Origin: CAZGNZ01 sp964527215
GTDB lineage: Bacteria; Fidelibacterota; Marinisomatia; SCGC-AAA003-L08; JACNLC01
Length of the DNA: 64,000 nucleotides
Reading direction: 5' to 3'
NCBI GenBank assembly: GCA_964527215.1
Contig: CAZGNZ010000001.1
Coordinates: forward strand, 1-64,000
A program made the position numbers and the translations under genes. The number at the start of each line of letters is the position of its first letter. Position 1 is the first letter of the stretch. Below the pieces are notes generated by a model. That model did not search any database and had not been told where the DNA came from. It saw nothing but the letters and a program-made list of their open reading frames with translations. Below are positions 8,497 to 17,132 of this stretch, piece by piece.

Positions 8497-10053
8497 GTGC
8501 TAAACATGTCTAAAATCCGTGAGAATTCAGCGGTTCTCATGGGATTGCTGCTTTTCTTCTTTCTGGCCAGTATGACGGTTGGCGGTTTGGTTGGCGGTGC
8601 AAATATTATGGACAAAATCCTGGGTCGCAACCAGGAAAGGATGTTTGTCGGAAAAGTGGAGGGATATGAAATCACTCACACTGAATTCCGCAATGAGCAA
8701 AACCGGCAGCTGAGTTCTCAGCGGCAGGCCGGAGCTTCCATTGACAGCCGTGCCGTCCACAACGCCCAGAATACTGCCTGGAACACCATAATCGACCGTG
8801 TGATTCAGGAAGACAAGGTGGAAGAAATGGGGCTGGAAGCCACCGATGACGAAATCTATGAATTCCTGCTGTACACACCGCCAGCATCCCTGCAGGGTCA
8901 GCTCACGGAAAGCGGTCTGTTTGCCGACAGCACCGGAACCTTTATTCTGGAAGACTATCAGCAGGCCCTGCGCACCGGTGATTTCCCGCCGCAGATGGAA
9001 AGCTTCTGGGTGGTTTGGGAAAACTATCTGAGAGACTGGCTGCCCTATCGGAAACTGCAGAATATTTACAATTCCACGGGAGCGGTATCTGAATTCGAGA
9101 TCAAAAGAGAATACGAAAAAAAGAACATCACCTGCACACTGGAATACATTTTCGTATCTACCAACAATATTCCTGACAGTCTGATGGAAGTACCGGACAG
9201 CGATCTGCTGGCTAAGTACAACGACGAAAAAAGAGACAAGTACCTCACTCCCGAAACCCGTACCGTCGATTATGTCTTCTGGTCCAATGATCTCAGCGCC
9301 ATTGACAGCACTCGTCATTCCAGTTATCTTGACAGTATCAACAGTGCCGCTCTGCGTTTTTCCAGTGAAGCGGACTACGCCGGGTTTATCGAAGCAGCTG
9401 CAGAGTTCAGTATGATGCCGGAAGATACGCTCGAAATATCAGAAGGCTACGATGCCAATTCCGGAATCCCGTTTCAGATGGGTGTTTTGCGCAATGCCGT
9501 CCGGTTTGCCTGGGACAGCGAAATCGGTTCAATATCCGATCCGATCAATACCGATAACGGCATCGCCGTATTTCGAATCCTGGGTGAGAAAAAAAGTGCC
9601 AGCAAACCCTTTGAGGAAGTGCAGGAATCCATTCGGCGCGGATTGATACGGGACATCAAAAAGGATTATGCCAGAAATCTCATCCTCGAAGCACTGGATA
9701 GCGGTGAAGCTTTTGCCGCCATTGCTGAACAGAATGATTTTATAGAATTTGCTTCAGATACTTCCAAAACCCTTGGATCGAGTTTCCAGAAAATCGGACG
9801 CAGCAATGAACTGACCGGTACGCTTCGGGCAATGTCCGCCGGGGACATGGCAGGCCCCGTGGAAACGTTCAGCTCAGTCGTTGCACTGAAGATGATCGAA
9901 AAAGATGCGTTCAATGAAGAACAGTATGCAGAAGAACATGACAATATAAGGGATCAGCTGCTGAGAACCCGGCAGAACGGAATCTTTAATTCCTGGCTGA
10001 CTGAGTACAAGGCAACGCTGGATATTGTCGACTTCCGCAGTAAGGTTTATTGA
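8497..10053 (+). CDS. PpiD/SurA-like periplasmic folding protein
   Basis: This 518-residue protein has a single N-terminal membrane anchor (about 15-38), then a SurA_N/PpiD-type chaperone domain (about 45-175) and a parvulin-like region (about 255-370, with GIPFQMG and PINTDNGIAVFRIL). The C-terminal segment resembles a second, degenerate repeat of the same kind. Such proteins help fold outer-membrane and secreted proteins at the periplasmic face of the inner membrane. The GTG start at 8497 is favoured over the ATG at 8506 because TTGGAGA sits six bases before the GTG. It is monocistronic, between tRNA-Ala and a strong terminator. Whether the isomerase site is active cannot be judged. Confidence 0.8.
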   Translation: MLNMSKIRENSAVLMGLLLFFFLASMTVGGLVGGANIMDKILGRNQERMFVGKVEGYEITHTEFRNEQNRQLSSQRQAGASIDSRAVHNAQNTAWNTIIDRVIQEDKVEEMGLEATDDEIYEFLLYTPPASLQGQLTESGLFADSTGTFILEDYQQALRTGDFPPQMESFWVVWENYLRDWLPYRKLQNIYNSTGAVSEFEIKREYEKKNITCTLEYIFVSTNNIPDSLMEVPDSDLLAKYNDEKRDKYLTPETRTVDYVFWSNDLSAIDSTRHSSYLDSINSAALRFSSEADYAGFIEAAAEFSMMPEDTLEISEGYDANSGIPFQMGVLRNAVRFAWDSEIGSISDPINTDNGIAVFRILGEKKSASKPFEEVQESIRRGLIRDIKKDYARNLILEALDSGEAFAAIAEQNDFIEFASDTSKTLGSSFQKIGRSNELTGTLRAMSAGDMAGPVETFSSVVALKMIEKDAFNEEQYAEEHDNIRDQLLRTRQNGIFNSWLTEYKATLDIVDFRSKVY

Positions 10054-10082
10054 GAAACGTTTTACGCCAGGCATTGATTTTT

Positions 10083-10115
10083 GAAACCCCGCGGTTTGAC
10101 GGGGTTTCTTTTTTT
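10083..10115 (+). terminator. Rho-independent terminator
   Basis: A perfect 9-bp stem (GAAACCCCG/CGGGGTTTC) is followed by seven or more T. It closes the PpiD-like gene and insulates the riboflavin operon that begins about 40 bases later. Confidence 0.92.
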
Positions 10116-10156
10116 GAAAAATGGAGACCGGAGCGTCAGGATTGAGTGACGGCGGC

Positions 10157-11230
10157 ATGTCAATGGAGCACTATATGACAGAAGCTGTCAGGGAAGCCTG
10201 GAAAGGGTGCGGACAGGTATCTCCCAATCCGATGGTGGGCTGCCTGATTGTAAAAAACGGGCACATTATCGGCAGAGGATACCATCGTCAGTACGGCGGC
10301 GCGCACGCTGAAGTCAATGCTTTGGAAAACTGCAGTGAATCTTCAGCCGGAGCTACGGCCTATGTTACACTGGAACCCTGCAGCATTACGGGTAAAACAC
10401 CGCCGTGCTGCGATCGTCTGATCAGTGCCGGCATTGCCAAAGTGGTTGTCAGCACTCGGGATCCCAATCCTGCAATTAACGGAAACGGCATACGCCGGCT
10501 GCAGAACGCCGGGGTGGAAGTGGTGGAAGGCATACTTCAGGATGAAACCACTCGCCAGAATCGCGGATTTTTGAAATGGATCAGAACCGGTCTGCCTTGG
10601 GTTGTCGCAAAAACAGCTCAAACCGAAAACGGGTTTATGGGATTGGATTCCAGTTCCAGAATTCAGATCACCGGCCGGGAAAGCATGTGTTCAGTACATC
10701 AGCTGAGAAGCAGAGTGGATGCCGTAATGGTGGGAAGGCAAACCGTGGAAACGGACAATCCTCTGCTTACTGTCCGTCTTGCTGCTGGTTCGAATCCAAA
10801 ACGAATTGTGATAGACCCGCAGCTTCGTCTGCCGCAAACCTGCAGTATCTTTCGAGATCAGAAAGCGGAAACAATTGTTATCTGCAGCGATGCCGGATCG
10901 CCGATGGGCCGGTGTTCATACTGCCGATATTTGCCGCTGCGTGTTGTAAACGGTGTGATACCGCCGCCGGTCATCCTGGAAGCACTGGGAAAACTTGGGA
11001 TTACAATCCTGATGATTGAGGGCGGACCTGCACTGCTTCAGATTTTTAAATCATTTGACATGATTGACGAAATACACCAGTATACCGCACCGGTCACCCT
11101 GCCAGGCGCAATATTGAAGAATCCTATCTCTATTGATGATAATTGGAATATCATTTCGGAACAGCAAACCGGAAATGATCAATTGTTGATTGCAGAAAAA
11201 AGGACATCGTATGTTCACAGGAATTGTTGA
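10157..11230 (+). CDS. ribD: Bifunctional riboflavin deaminase/reductase RibD
   Basis: RibD performs two successive steps of riboflavin synthesis, deaminating then reducing the pyrimidine made from GTP. The N-terminal deaminase domain (first 150 residues) has the zinc motif GAHAEVNAL and PCSITGKTPPCC. The C-terminal domain carries the reductase pattern (AVMVGRQTVETDNPLLTVR and IEGGPALL). I place the start at ATG 10157 or 10163 (MEHYMTEAVREAW), as usual in the family; an ATG at 10121 abuts the terminator T-run and is less likely. It heads ribD-ribE-ribBA-ribH, the order known from Bacillus. No FMN riboswitch was found in front. Confidence 0.95.
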   Translation: MSMEHYMTEAVREAWKGCGQVSPNPMVGCLIVKNGHIIGRGYHRQYGGAHAEVNALENCSESSAGATAYVTLEPCSITGKTPPCCDRLISAGIAKVVVSTRDPNPAINGNGIRRLQNAGVEVVEGILQDETTRQNRGFLKWIRTGLPWVVAKTAQTENGFMGLDSSSRIQITGRESMCSVHQLRSRVDAVMVGRQTVETDNPLLTVRLAAGSNPKRIVIDPQLRLPQTCSIFRDQKAETIVICSDAGSPMGRCSYCRYLPLRVVNGVIPPPVILEALGKLGITILMIEGGPALLQIFKSFDMIDEIHQYTAPVTLPGAILKNPISIDDNWNIISEQQTGNDQLLIAEKRTSYVHRNC

Positions 11231-11867
11231 AGAACTCGGAACAGTAAAAAAAGTAATGGAGACATCCTCCGGCAAGCAGTTTGTCATTAAAGCCAAAACC
11301 GTGATGGATGATCTGCAGATTGGTGACAGTATTGCCGTCAACGGTGTTTGCCTGACGGTTGTGAAAACCACCAAAACTACGTTTACACTGGATCTTGTAT
11401 TTGAAACCCTGGATAAATCGAATCTGGGTGAAATGGAAGTGGGAACTCAAATCAATCTGGAGCGAGCTCTTACCCTGTCCACTCGTCTGGGGGGGCACAT
11501 CCTTCAGGGACATGTGGAAACGGTGGGAGTGATACTGGACAAGGAAACCAGCGGAGACGGTGCAACCATGGTCATCGGTATGGATCCATCCTGGCTGCGG
11601 TACTGCATCCCAAAGGGGTCTATTGCACTTGACGGTGTTTCACTCACCATTGCGTCTATGAAAGACAATCTCATCACCGTGGCATTGATTCCTCATACGC
11701 TGGAATGCACTACGCTTGGTTTCAAGGAAAATGGTGCCACGCTGAATGTTGAAACGGATATCATCGGGAAGTATATTGATCGGCTGCTCAGCATCGATGA
11801 AGATGAGGACGAGACCGGAGATACATACATGACCGGGTTAATGACCTGGGGGATAGGTGAGAGCTGA
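11211..11867 (+). CDS. ribE: Riboflavin synthase, alpha subunit
   Basis: This enzyme dismutates two 6,7-dimethyl-8-ribityllumazines to riboflavin plus the pyrimidine. The 218-residue protein shows two similar lumazine-binding barrels. It begins MFTGIVEELG, the family's hallmark start, and the second repeat starts near residue 97 (GHVETVGVI). DSIAVNGVCLTV and SIALDGVSLTI are the paired motifs of the two halves. ATG 11211 overlaps the ribD end by 20 bases and has AGGA upstream; a longer in-frame start at 11190 is not needed. An acidic tail (DEDEDETGD) near 200 is unusual but harmless. Confidence 0.95.
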   Translation: MFTGIVEELGTVKKVMETSSGKQFVIKAKTVMDDLQIGDSIAVNGVCLTVVKTTKTTFTLDLVFETLDKSNLGEMEVGTQINLERALTLSTRLGGHILQGHVETVGVILDKETSGDGATMVIGMDPSWLRYCIPKGSIALDGVSLTIASMKDNLITVALIPHTLECTTLGFKENGATLNVETDIIGKYIDRLLSIDEDEDETGDTYMTGLMTWGIGES

Positions 11868-13111
11868 TGAAAAAAGATTTTAATACGATTCAGGAGGCCG
11901 TACGGGAAATTGAAGCCGGCCGTATGGTTATTGTTGTGGATGAGGAAGATCGCGAAAATGAAGGCGATTTTATCATATCGGCAGAGTTGGCAACACCGGA
12001 AGACCTGAATTTCATGATGACGGAAGGACGGGGACTGATCTGTATTTCCATTCCTCTAGAAAAAGCCCGTCAGCTGGAACTTACACCCATGTCTTCCAGC
12101 AACACTGCGCTTCATGAAACCGCGTTTACGATATCGGTAGATGCTGTTAAAAACACGACCACTGGAATATCCGCAAATGATCGATGGCAGACAGCTCAGG
12201 TGATTATGAAACCTGATACGGTACCGTCAGACCTGGCTCGTCCGGGTCACATGTTTCCTTTGATTGCCAAGGGAGGCGGCGTGCTGCAGAGAGCCGGACA
12301 TACGGAAGCAGCGCTGGACCTTATGGAGCTGGCGGGTGTTTCACCGGGCGCTCTGCTGGTGGAAATCGTGGATACCGACGGCAGTATGGCCAGAGTGCAT
12401 CGCCTGAAGGAAATTGCGGATCGGTTCAACATGCCCATCATAACGATAGCTGATCTGATCAAGTATCGCCGCAAACATGATAAAATGGTCACGGAAATGA
12501 CAGCCATCCCGTTTCCGTCAAAATATGGGAATTTCCAACTCCGTCTGTTTGAGGATGTTGTTAACCACGACCACCATGTGGCTATTGTAAAAGGAGATAT
12601 CCAGCCGGATGATGATGTTCTGGTCAGGGTTCACTCCCAGTGCCTGACCGGTGATCTGTTCGGTTCCCTGCGCTGTGACTGCGGAATACAGCTGGAAACC
12701 GCGCTTACCCGAATTGAAAAGGAGGGGAAAGGCATTGTGGTGTATCTTCGTCAGGAAGGACGCGGTATCGGTCTGAAAAATAAAATAATGGCCTACCAGC
12801 TTCAGGATAAGGGATTGGATACCGTCGAAGCCAATCACCGATTGGGATTCGCCGATGATCTTCGTGAATATGGGATAGGGGCCCAGATCCTGCTGGAGTG
12901 CGGAGTTCGTAAAATGAGACTTCTCACCAATAATCCTCGAAAAATCGTAGGTCTTGAAGGATACGGACTGGAAGTCACCGGACGCGAACCCATTGAAATA
13001 GAACCCAATGTAATAAATAAGCGGTATCTGGAGACCAAACGGGACAAACTCGGACATTTGATCCTGATTCACGAAAATTCAAACAACACAGATAACAATA
13101 CCGATGATTAA
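11867..13111 (+). CDS. ribBA: Bifunctional DHBP synthase / GTP cyclohydrolase II
   Basis: The enzyme supplies both precursors of riboflavin. The N-terminal half (about 1-205) is 3,4-dihydroxy-2-butanone 4-phosphate synthase with DEEDRENEGDF and RPGHMFPLIAKGGG. The C-terminal half (about 208-400) is GTP cyclohydrolase II with the zinc cysteines in HSQCLTGDLFGSLRCDCG and the substrate loop RQEGRGIGL. At 414 residues both domains are full length. The start ATG overlaps the ribE stop (TGATGA), so translation is coupled. The C-terminus is Asn/Asp-rich and overlaps ribH by eight bases. Confidence 0.97.
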   Translation: MKKDFNTIQEAVREIEAGRMVIVVDEEDRENEGDFIISAELATPEDLNFMMTEGRGLICISIPLEKARQLELTPMSSSNTALHETAFTISVDAVKNTTTGISANDRWQTAQVIMKPDTVPSDLARPGHMFPLIAKGGGVLQRAGHTEAALDLMELAGVSPGALLVEIVDTDGSMARVHRLKEIADRFNMPIITIADLIKYRRKHDKMVTEMTAIPFPSKYGNFQLRLFEDVVNHDHHVAIVKGDIQPDDDVLVRVHSQCLTGDLFGSLRCDCGIQLETALTRIEKEGKGIVVYLRQEGRGIGLKNKIMAYQLQDKGLDTVEANHRLGFADDLREYGIGAQILLECGVRKMRLLTNNPRKIVGLEGYGLEVTGREPIEIEPNVINKRYLETKRDKLGHLILIHENSNNTDNNTDD

Positions 13112-13568
13112 AGGTGAGTTGACTGCAAAAAACCGCTGCATCACCATCGTCGCAGCCGAATTCAACCCGCATGTCACCGGAGCCCTGGTTAACGGAGCAA
13201 CGGATGCATTCCTGTTTCACGGTGGGCAGGCGGATAATCTGGAGCTGATCTGGGTTCCCGGTGCTTTTGAAATCCCCGGGACCGTACAGCAGATTCTGAA
13301 CAGCAGCCGGCGGACCGATGCCATTGTGACTCTGGGTGCAGTAATCCGCGGCGGCACCCCTCATTTTGATTTTGTGGCCGGGACTGCCGCGGACGGACTG
13401 GCGGAACTTTCCCGCACTGCAGATATCCCTGTCATTTTCGGAATTCTGACCACCAATAATCTAAACCAGGCACTTGAGAGGGCCGGGACCAAAGCCGCCA
13501 ACAAAGGCTGGGAAGTTACGGAAGCCGCGCTAAAAATGATTTCTGTCTATGAACAGATCGGTCAATAG
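13104..13568 (+). CDS. ribH: 6,7-dimethyl-8-ribityllumazine synthase
   Basis: This is the penultimate enzyme of riboflavin synthesis, which in many bacteria forms icosahedral shells. The 154-residue length is normal. Motifs seen are AAEFNPHVTGALVNGA, WVPGAFEIPGTVQ and LGAVIRGGTPHFDFVAG, where the His is the family's catalytic residue. ILTTNNLNQALERAG and the C-terminal KGWEVTEAALKMI helix are also typical. It completes the operon. Its last 20 bases overlap the following secreted-protein gene, which is therefore probably read from the same transcript. Confidence 0.96.
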   Translation: MIKGELTAKNRCITIVAAEFNPHVTGALVNGATDAFLFHGGQADNLELIWVPGAFEIPGTVQQILNSSRRTDAIVTLGAVIRGGTPHFDFVAGTAADGLAELSRTADIPVIFGILTTNNLNQALERAGTKAANKGWEVTEAALKMISVYEQIGQ

Positions 13569-16038
13569 CATTGATCTGAACCGCTCCTGTCCCGGCCGCC
13601 CTGGGTTCGGGATGTCCTGCCTCTGTCTGCTTGTATTATCAATATTCCAGTGCCTTTCCGCTCAGGGTACAGTGGGGGAATGGCGCAGCATTACCTCTAT
13701 GCTCACACCGGAAGACATCATCTTTATCGAAGAAGGACAGCTGCTGGCGGCAACCGAAGGCGGGCTGCTGACGCTGAACCTTGGCAGCGGTGACTTCGAA
13801 TTTCTCAGAGAAGAATCCGGCCTGGAGTCTCTTGATGTCAGCTGCGTCGCCCGGGATGCGTCCGGACGGCTCTGGCTGGGTGGGAACGCCCCGGAAGGAA
13901 TGATACAGATATTTCAGCCTGAGGATTTGTCTGTTGTTTCAATTACACACCTGGATGTATCGAAAATACATAAAATTGTTCTGGATGAATCTGCCGCATT
14001 TGCCGTTTTTCATGATGACTCCGGGTGGGGAATTCTTGAATTCCAAATTCCAGCTGACGGTGAACCGTATTATCAGGACCGCTTTGTTCATTTCCCGATT
14101 CCGGCGCAGGAAATCACGGATGTGGACATCACTCCGGACTCCGTCTTTGTTACATGCCCGGATGCGGTATTCACCGGCAGCCGCACCGATTATCTGTCCC
14201 AGGCGGCATCATGGCAGATCAATGAAAACCCGTCTGACGGGATTTTACTGGGACTGAGCACGGAACCGGTCGTTACCCTGATGGCATCAGACGGGTTGTT
14301 TACACGAGAAGAAAGCGGCTGGAATCCGCTGGTGAATATTTCTTTTTCCGATATGGCTGACTTTCTGTATGATCCTGAAGTACAAGGATATTTCGTTTTA
14401 ACATCCCATCAGTTCTTTCTGATTGACGCAGCCGAAGGTACATTCAGTGAGACGCCGATTCCTGTAAATGCGTATTTCACCGCATTGGCGTATCAGAATA
14501 ATACTGTTGCAATGGGTGTGGCTCAGCATGGGTTTCTGCTGGAAGATCTTTTGACGGACAGCATGGAATTCTATATCCCGAATTCAGCGCTGTTCAATCG
14601 GATTCATGCGGTGACTGTTTTGGATGACGGAACTGTCGTCAGTTTTCGAAATGATCCTCACAGTGTTTTGGGTTTGGAGGACCGCCGAACCGGTATCTGT
14701 CTGATGCAGGACGATCATTTTTATGCCATCGTTCCGGACAGCAGTGCGGTGGACTATCCCATTTTTATTGCGCCCCATAATCAATTTGCCGGTGGGACAA
14801 TATCTTATCATCCCGGAGAGAAACCGCCCCGCAGTATTGTGAAAACCGATCACGGCACACTGATGTTCAGCAACAGCGGTCTTCAGCCGAGAGAGCCGGG
14901 TTTTCGCGGCGGTCTCGTCGAAGTGAATCCGGAGACCCTGGAATATGCCGTGTATGATACCACCGACGGTATTCTGGATGGGTTGAACGGGGTTTACAAT
15001 CCCGATTGGACCAATCGGTATATCACCATGCATCAGCTGAATACCGACTACCAGGGTAATACCTGGGCGGTAACCCCCTATTCTGAAGTCAGCAATAAAA
15101 TTGCGGTGATCCAGTGGGCTGACGGCAGCGGCTGGACGTCTGTTGATGCTCCGGACGAGGAATCCTATCTGCCTCAGGAAGTGGCCTTTGATCTGTACGG
15201 ACGAGCCTGGTTCGGGCTGCAGCTGGAAATGGACATCAACAGCACCTCACTTTATTCCAGCGGACTGGTAAAGGTTTTTGATTATCATAATTCTCTCGAA
15301 AACACAGAGAACAATCAGTGGCGAAACGTTTCAGTATCAGAACCGCCAGGCTATAATATCTGGTCGCTGACCTTTGACAGGCAGGGAATGCTTTGGATTC
15401 TGACAGATGGCGGGGTTCAGGGATATTTTGTGCTGAGTGTTTCCGGAGGGTTTCAGCTTTCCCCGATCTACCCATCTCATTTCCTGACATATCTTCCATT
15501 TCGCGAAGGTGACAAAATTCGGGTTGACGGTCAGAATAATAAGTGGATTATCACACAGCACAGCGGTCTCCGTGTTATACAGGAAAACACCAATTTCTGG
15601 CCGGATGAATCTGGATTTACCCAGGAAAACAGCGGGCTGCTGTCGAATATCGTTTATGATGTAGCATTTGATGAAGCGGAAGGACTGGCGTATTTCGCCA
15701 CGGACAAAGGGCTGTCCGTTATGCGTCTGCCGGTTTCAAACCTGAACAATGATTCTGCGCCTGACAACCTGCAGTTAAGCCCCAATCCATTTATCCCTCA
15801 GCGGGACTCCCAAGTGATTATCAATAATGCTATTCCCGGGGGTATTGTAAAAATTGTCGGAATGAACGGCAAAGTTTACTGGGAAAGCCCAGCCGTCAAT
15901 GCCGGTCTGGGAACCAGCCAGATACTCTGGGACGGCAGATGCAGTTCGGGAGACTGGATCGGCTCAGGAATATACTTCGTTACATGCTATCACACCAGCG
16001 GCAGCCGCAGTGCGAAACTGGCCGTGATCAGACAATAA
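13549..16038 (+). CDS. Secreted PorZ-like beta-propeller protein with C-terminal sorting domain
   Basis: This 829-residue exported protein has a signal sequence (hydrophobic core about 23-38, cut near LSAQG). Beta-propeller-type repeats follow, starting with VGEWRSI and a GGLLTLNLGSGDF blade. Further repeats look like two-component-regulator propeller blades (DASGRLWLGG, FDRQGMLWILTDGG, FDEAEGLAYFATDKGL). The last 85 residues (from LSPNPFIPQ) form a FlgD-like Ig domain of the type used for type IX sorting. This layout resembles PorZ, a surface component of the type IX system, but the match is by architecture only. ATG 13612 is an alternative start. It overlaps ribH by 20 bases, so it shares the riboflavin transcript. 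Confidence 0.7.
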   Translation: MNRSVNSIDLNRSCPGRPGFGMSCLCLLVLSIFQCLSAQGTVGEWRSITSMLTPEDIIFIEEGQLLAATEGGLLTLNLGSGDFEFLREESGLESLDVSCVARDASGRLWLGGNAPEGMIQIFQPEDLSVVSITHLDVSKIHKIVLDESAAFAVFHDDSGWGILEFQIPADGEPYYQDRFVHFPIPAQEITDVDITPDSVFVTCPDAVFTGSRTDYLSQAASWQINENPSDGILLGLSTEPVVTLMASDGLFTREESGWNPLVNISFSDMADFLYDPEVQGYFVLTSHQFFLIDAAEGTFSETPIPVNAYFTALAYQNNTVAMGVAQHGFLLEDLLTDSMEFYIPNSALFNRIHAVTVLDDGTVVSFRNDPHSVLGLEDRRTGICLMQDDHFYAIVPDSSAVDYPIFIAPHNQFAGGTISYHPGEKPPRSIVKTDHGTLMFSNSGLQPREPGFRGGLVEVNPETLEYAVYDTTDGILDGLNGVYNPDWTNRYITMHQLNTDYQGNTWAVTPYSEVSNKIAVIQWADGSGWTSVDAPDEESYLPQEVAFDLYGRAWFGLQLEMDINSTSLYSSGLVKVFDYHNSLENTENNQWRNVSVSEPPGYNIWSLTFDRQGMLWILTDGGVQGYFVLSVSGGFQLSPIYPSHFLTYLPFREGDKIRVDGQNNKWIITQHSGLRVIQENTNFWPDESGFTQENSGLLSNIVYDVAFDEAEGLAYFATDKGLSVMRLPVSNLNNDSAPDNLQLSPNPFIPQRDSQVIINNAIPGGIVKIVGMNGKVYWESPAVNAGLGTSQILWDGRCSSGDWIGSGIYFVTCYHTSGSRSAKLAVIRQ

Positions 16039-17083
16039 CCCTTCGCTCGAACTTGAACTCTGCTTCCAGTTCATCCAGCACATTCCGAATCAGTTCCCGT
16101 CGTTCATTGTGATGAATGAAGGCACTTTTAAATCCGTTGATGATGAGGTGTCTGACATGATCCGGGGTCAAATGGTAAATTGTACAGGCTTTCCAGTACT
16201 CGTCGGTCAGCGTGGTATGTGAAATCAGCCGGTTGTCGGTATTCAGCGTAACGCGAAGGAATTTATCGAAATACAGTTTGAACGGGTGTTCCTCGTAAGA
16301 GCGGACGGATCGGGTGTGGACATTGCTCGTCAGGCAGATTTCCAATGCGATGCGGTGATCATTCACGTAATCCATCAATTCCCCATCCTCACTCAGCCGC
16401 GTGCCGTGTCCGATTCGATGTGCTCCGCAGTAATGAATAGCCTGGTGAATGCTCTCCGGACCAAAGGCCTCGCCGGCATGAAGCGTTGTATTGACATTGT
16501 TTCGCAGGATCAGAGAAAAGGCTTCCTGATGGTGACGCGCGGGAAAATTCTCTTCGGCACCGGCCAGATCAAAACCCACAACTCCCTTGTTTTTAAACTG
16601 TATCGTAAGATCCGCCAGTCTCAGTGATACTTCCGGCGAAATCTGTCTGATTCCGCAGATAATGATTCCTGACAAAATGCCGAAGTCTTCTCTGGCACGG
16701 TTCAGCCCCGTGTTGACGGCCTCCACGGATTCCGCCAGAGTCATGCCCCTGTCGGTATGAAGGATGGGAGAATACCGCACTTCCAGATACCGCACCCCAT
16801 CCTCCCGGCAGTCTTCGGCAAGTTCGTACGCCGCTCTCTCCAGAGCTTCCGGGGTCTGGAGCACGGACAGTGTAATATCAAACCGTTTCAGGTATTCCAC
16901 CAGTGTTCCGATATTTTCACCGATACTCAACTGCTTTTGAAGCAGATCATGGTCCCGGGTAGGCAGTTCAACCCGGTCTTTTTCCGCCAAATCCAGAATA
17001 GTACTGACCCGCAAGCTGCCGTCCAGATGACAATGGAGTTCTGCTTTCGGCAGCCGCTGTATAAGTTCTTTTGTTAATGACAT
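16028..17083 (-). CDS. add: Adenosine deaminase family protein
   Basis: The metal-dependent amidohydrolase converts adenosine (or a relative) to inosine and ammonia in purine salvage. The 351-residue chain has all family metal and catalytic motifs: HCHLDGS (His17 and His19), HAGEAFG, the HRIGHGTRL loop and LNTDNRLIS. The length is normal. A small group of related enzymes deaminates adenine or aminofutalosine, so the exact substrate is not certain. Its 3' end overlaps the convergent PorZ-like gene by 11 bases, with no terminator visible between them. Confidence 0.88.
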   Translation of the reverse strand: MSLTKELIQRLPKAELHCHLDGSLRVSTILDLAEKDRVELPTRDHDLLQKQLSIGENIGTLVEYLKRFDITLSVLQTPEALERAAYELAEDCREDGVRYLEVRYSPILHTDRGMTLAESVEAVNTGLNRAREDFGILSGIIICGIRQISPEVSLRLADLTIQFKNKGVVGFDLAGAEENFPARHHQEAFSLILRNNVNTTLHAGEAFGPESIHQAIHYCGAHRIGHGTRLSEDGELMDYVNDHRIALEICLTSNVHTRSVRSYEEHPFKLYFDKFLRVTLNTDNRLISHTTLTDEYWKACTIYHLTPDHVRHLIINGFKSAFIHHNERRELIRNVLDELEAEFKFERRVIV

Positions 17084-17132
17084 ATTATTTTCCTGAATGA
17101 TAATGAACGTTTTCCCTGCAACAGGAATCTTC

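Noticed and set aside
10054..10156. FMN riboswitch ahead of the riboflavin operon
   Set aside because: The gap holds only the terminator of the previous gene; none of the conserved RFN blocks are present.
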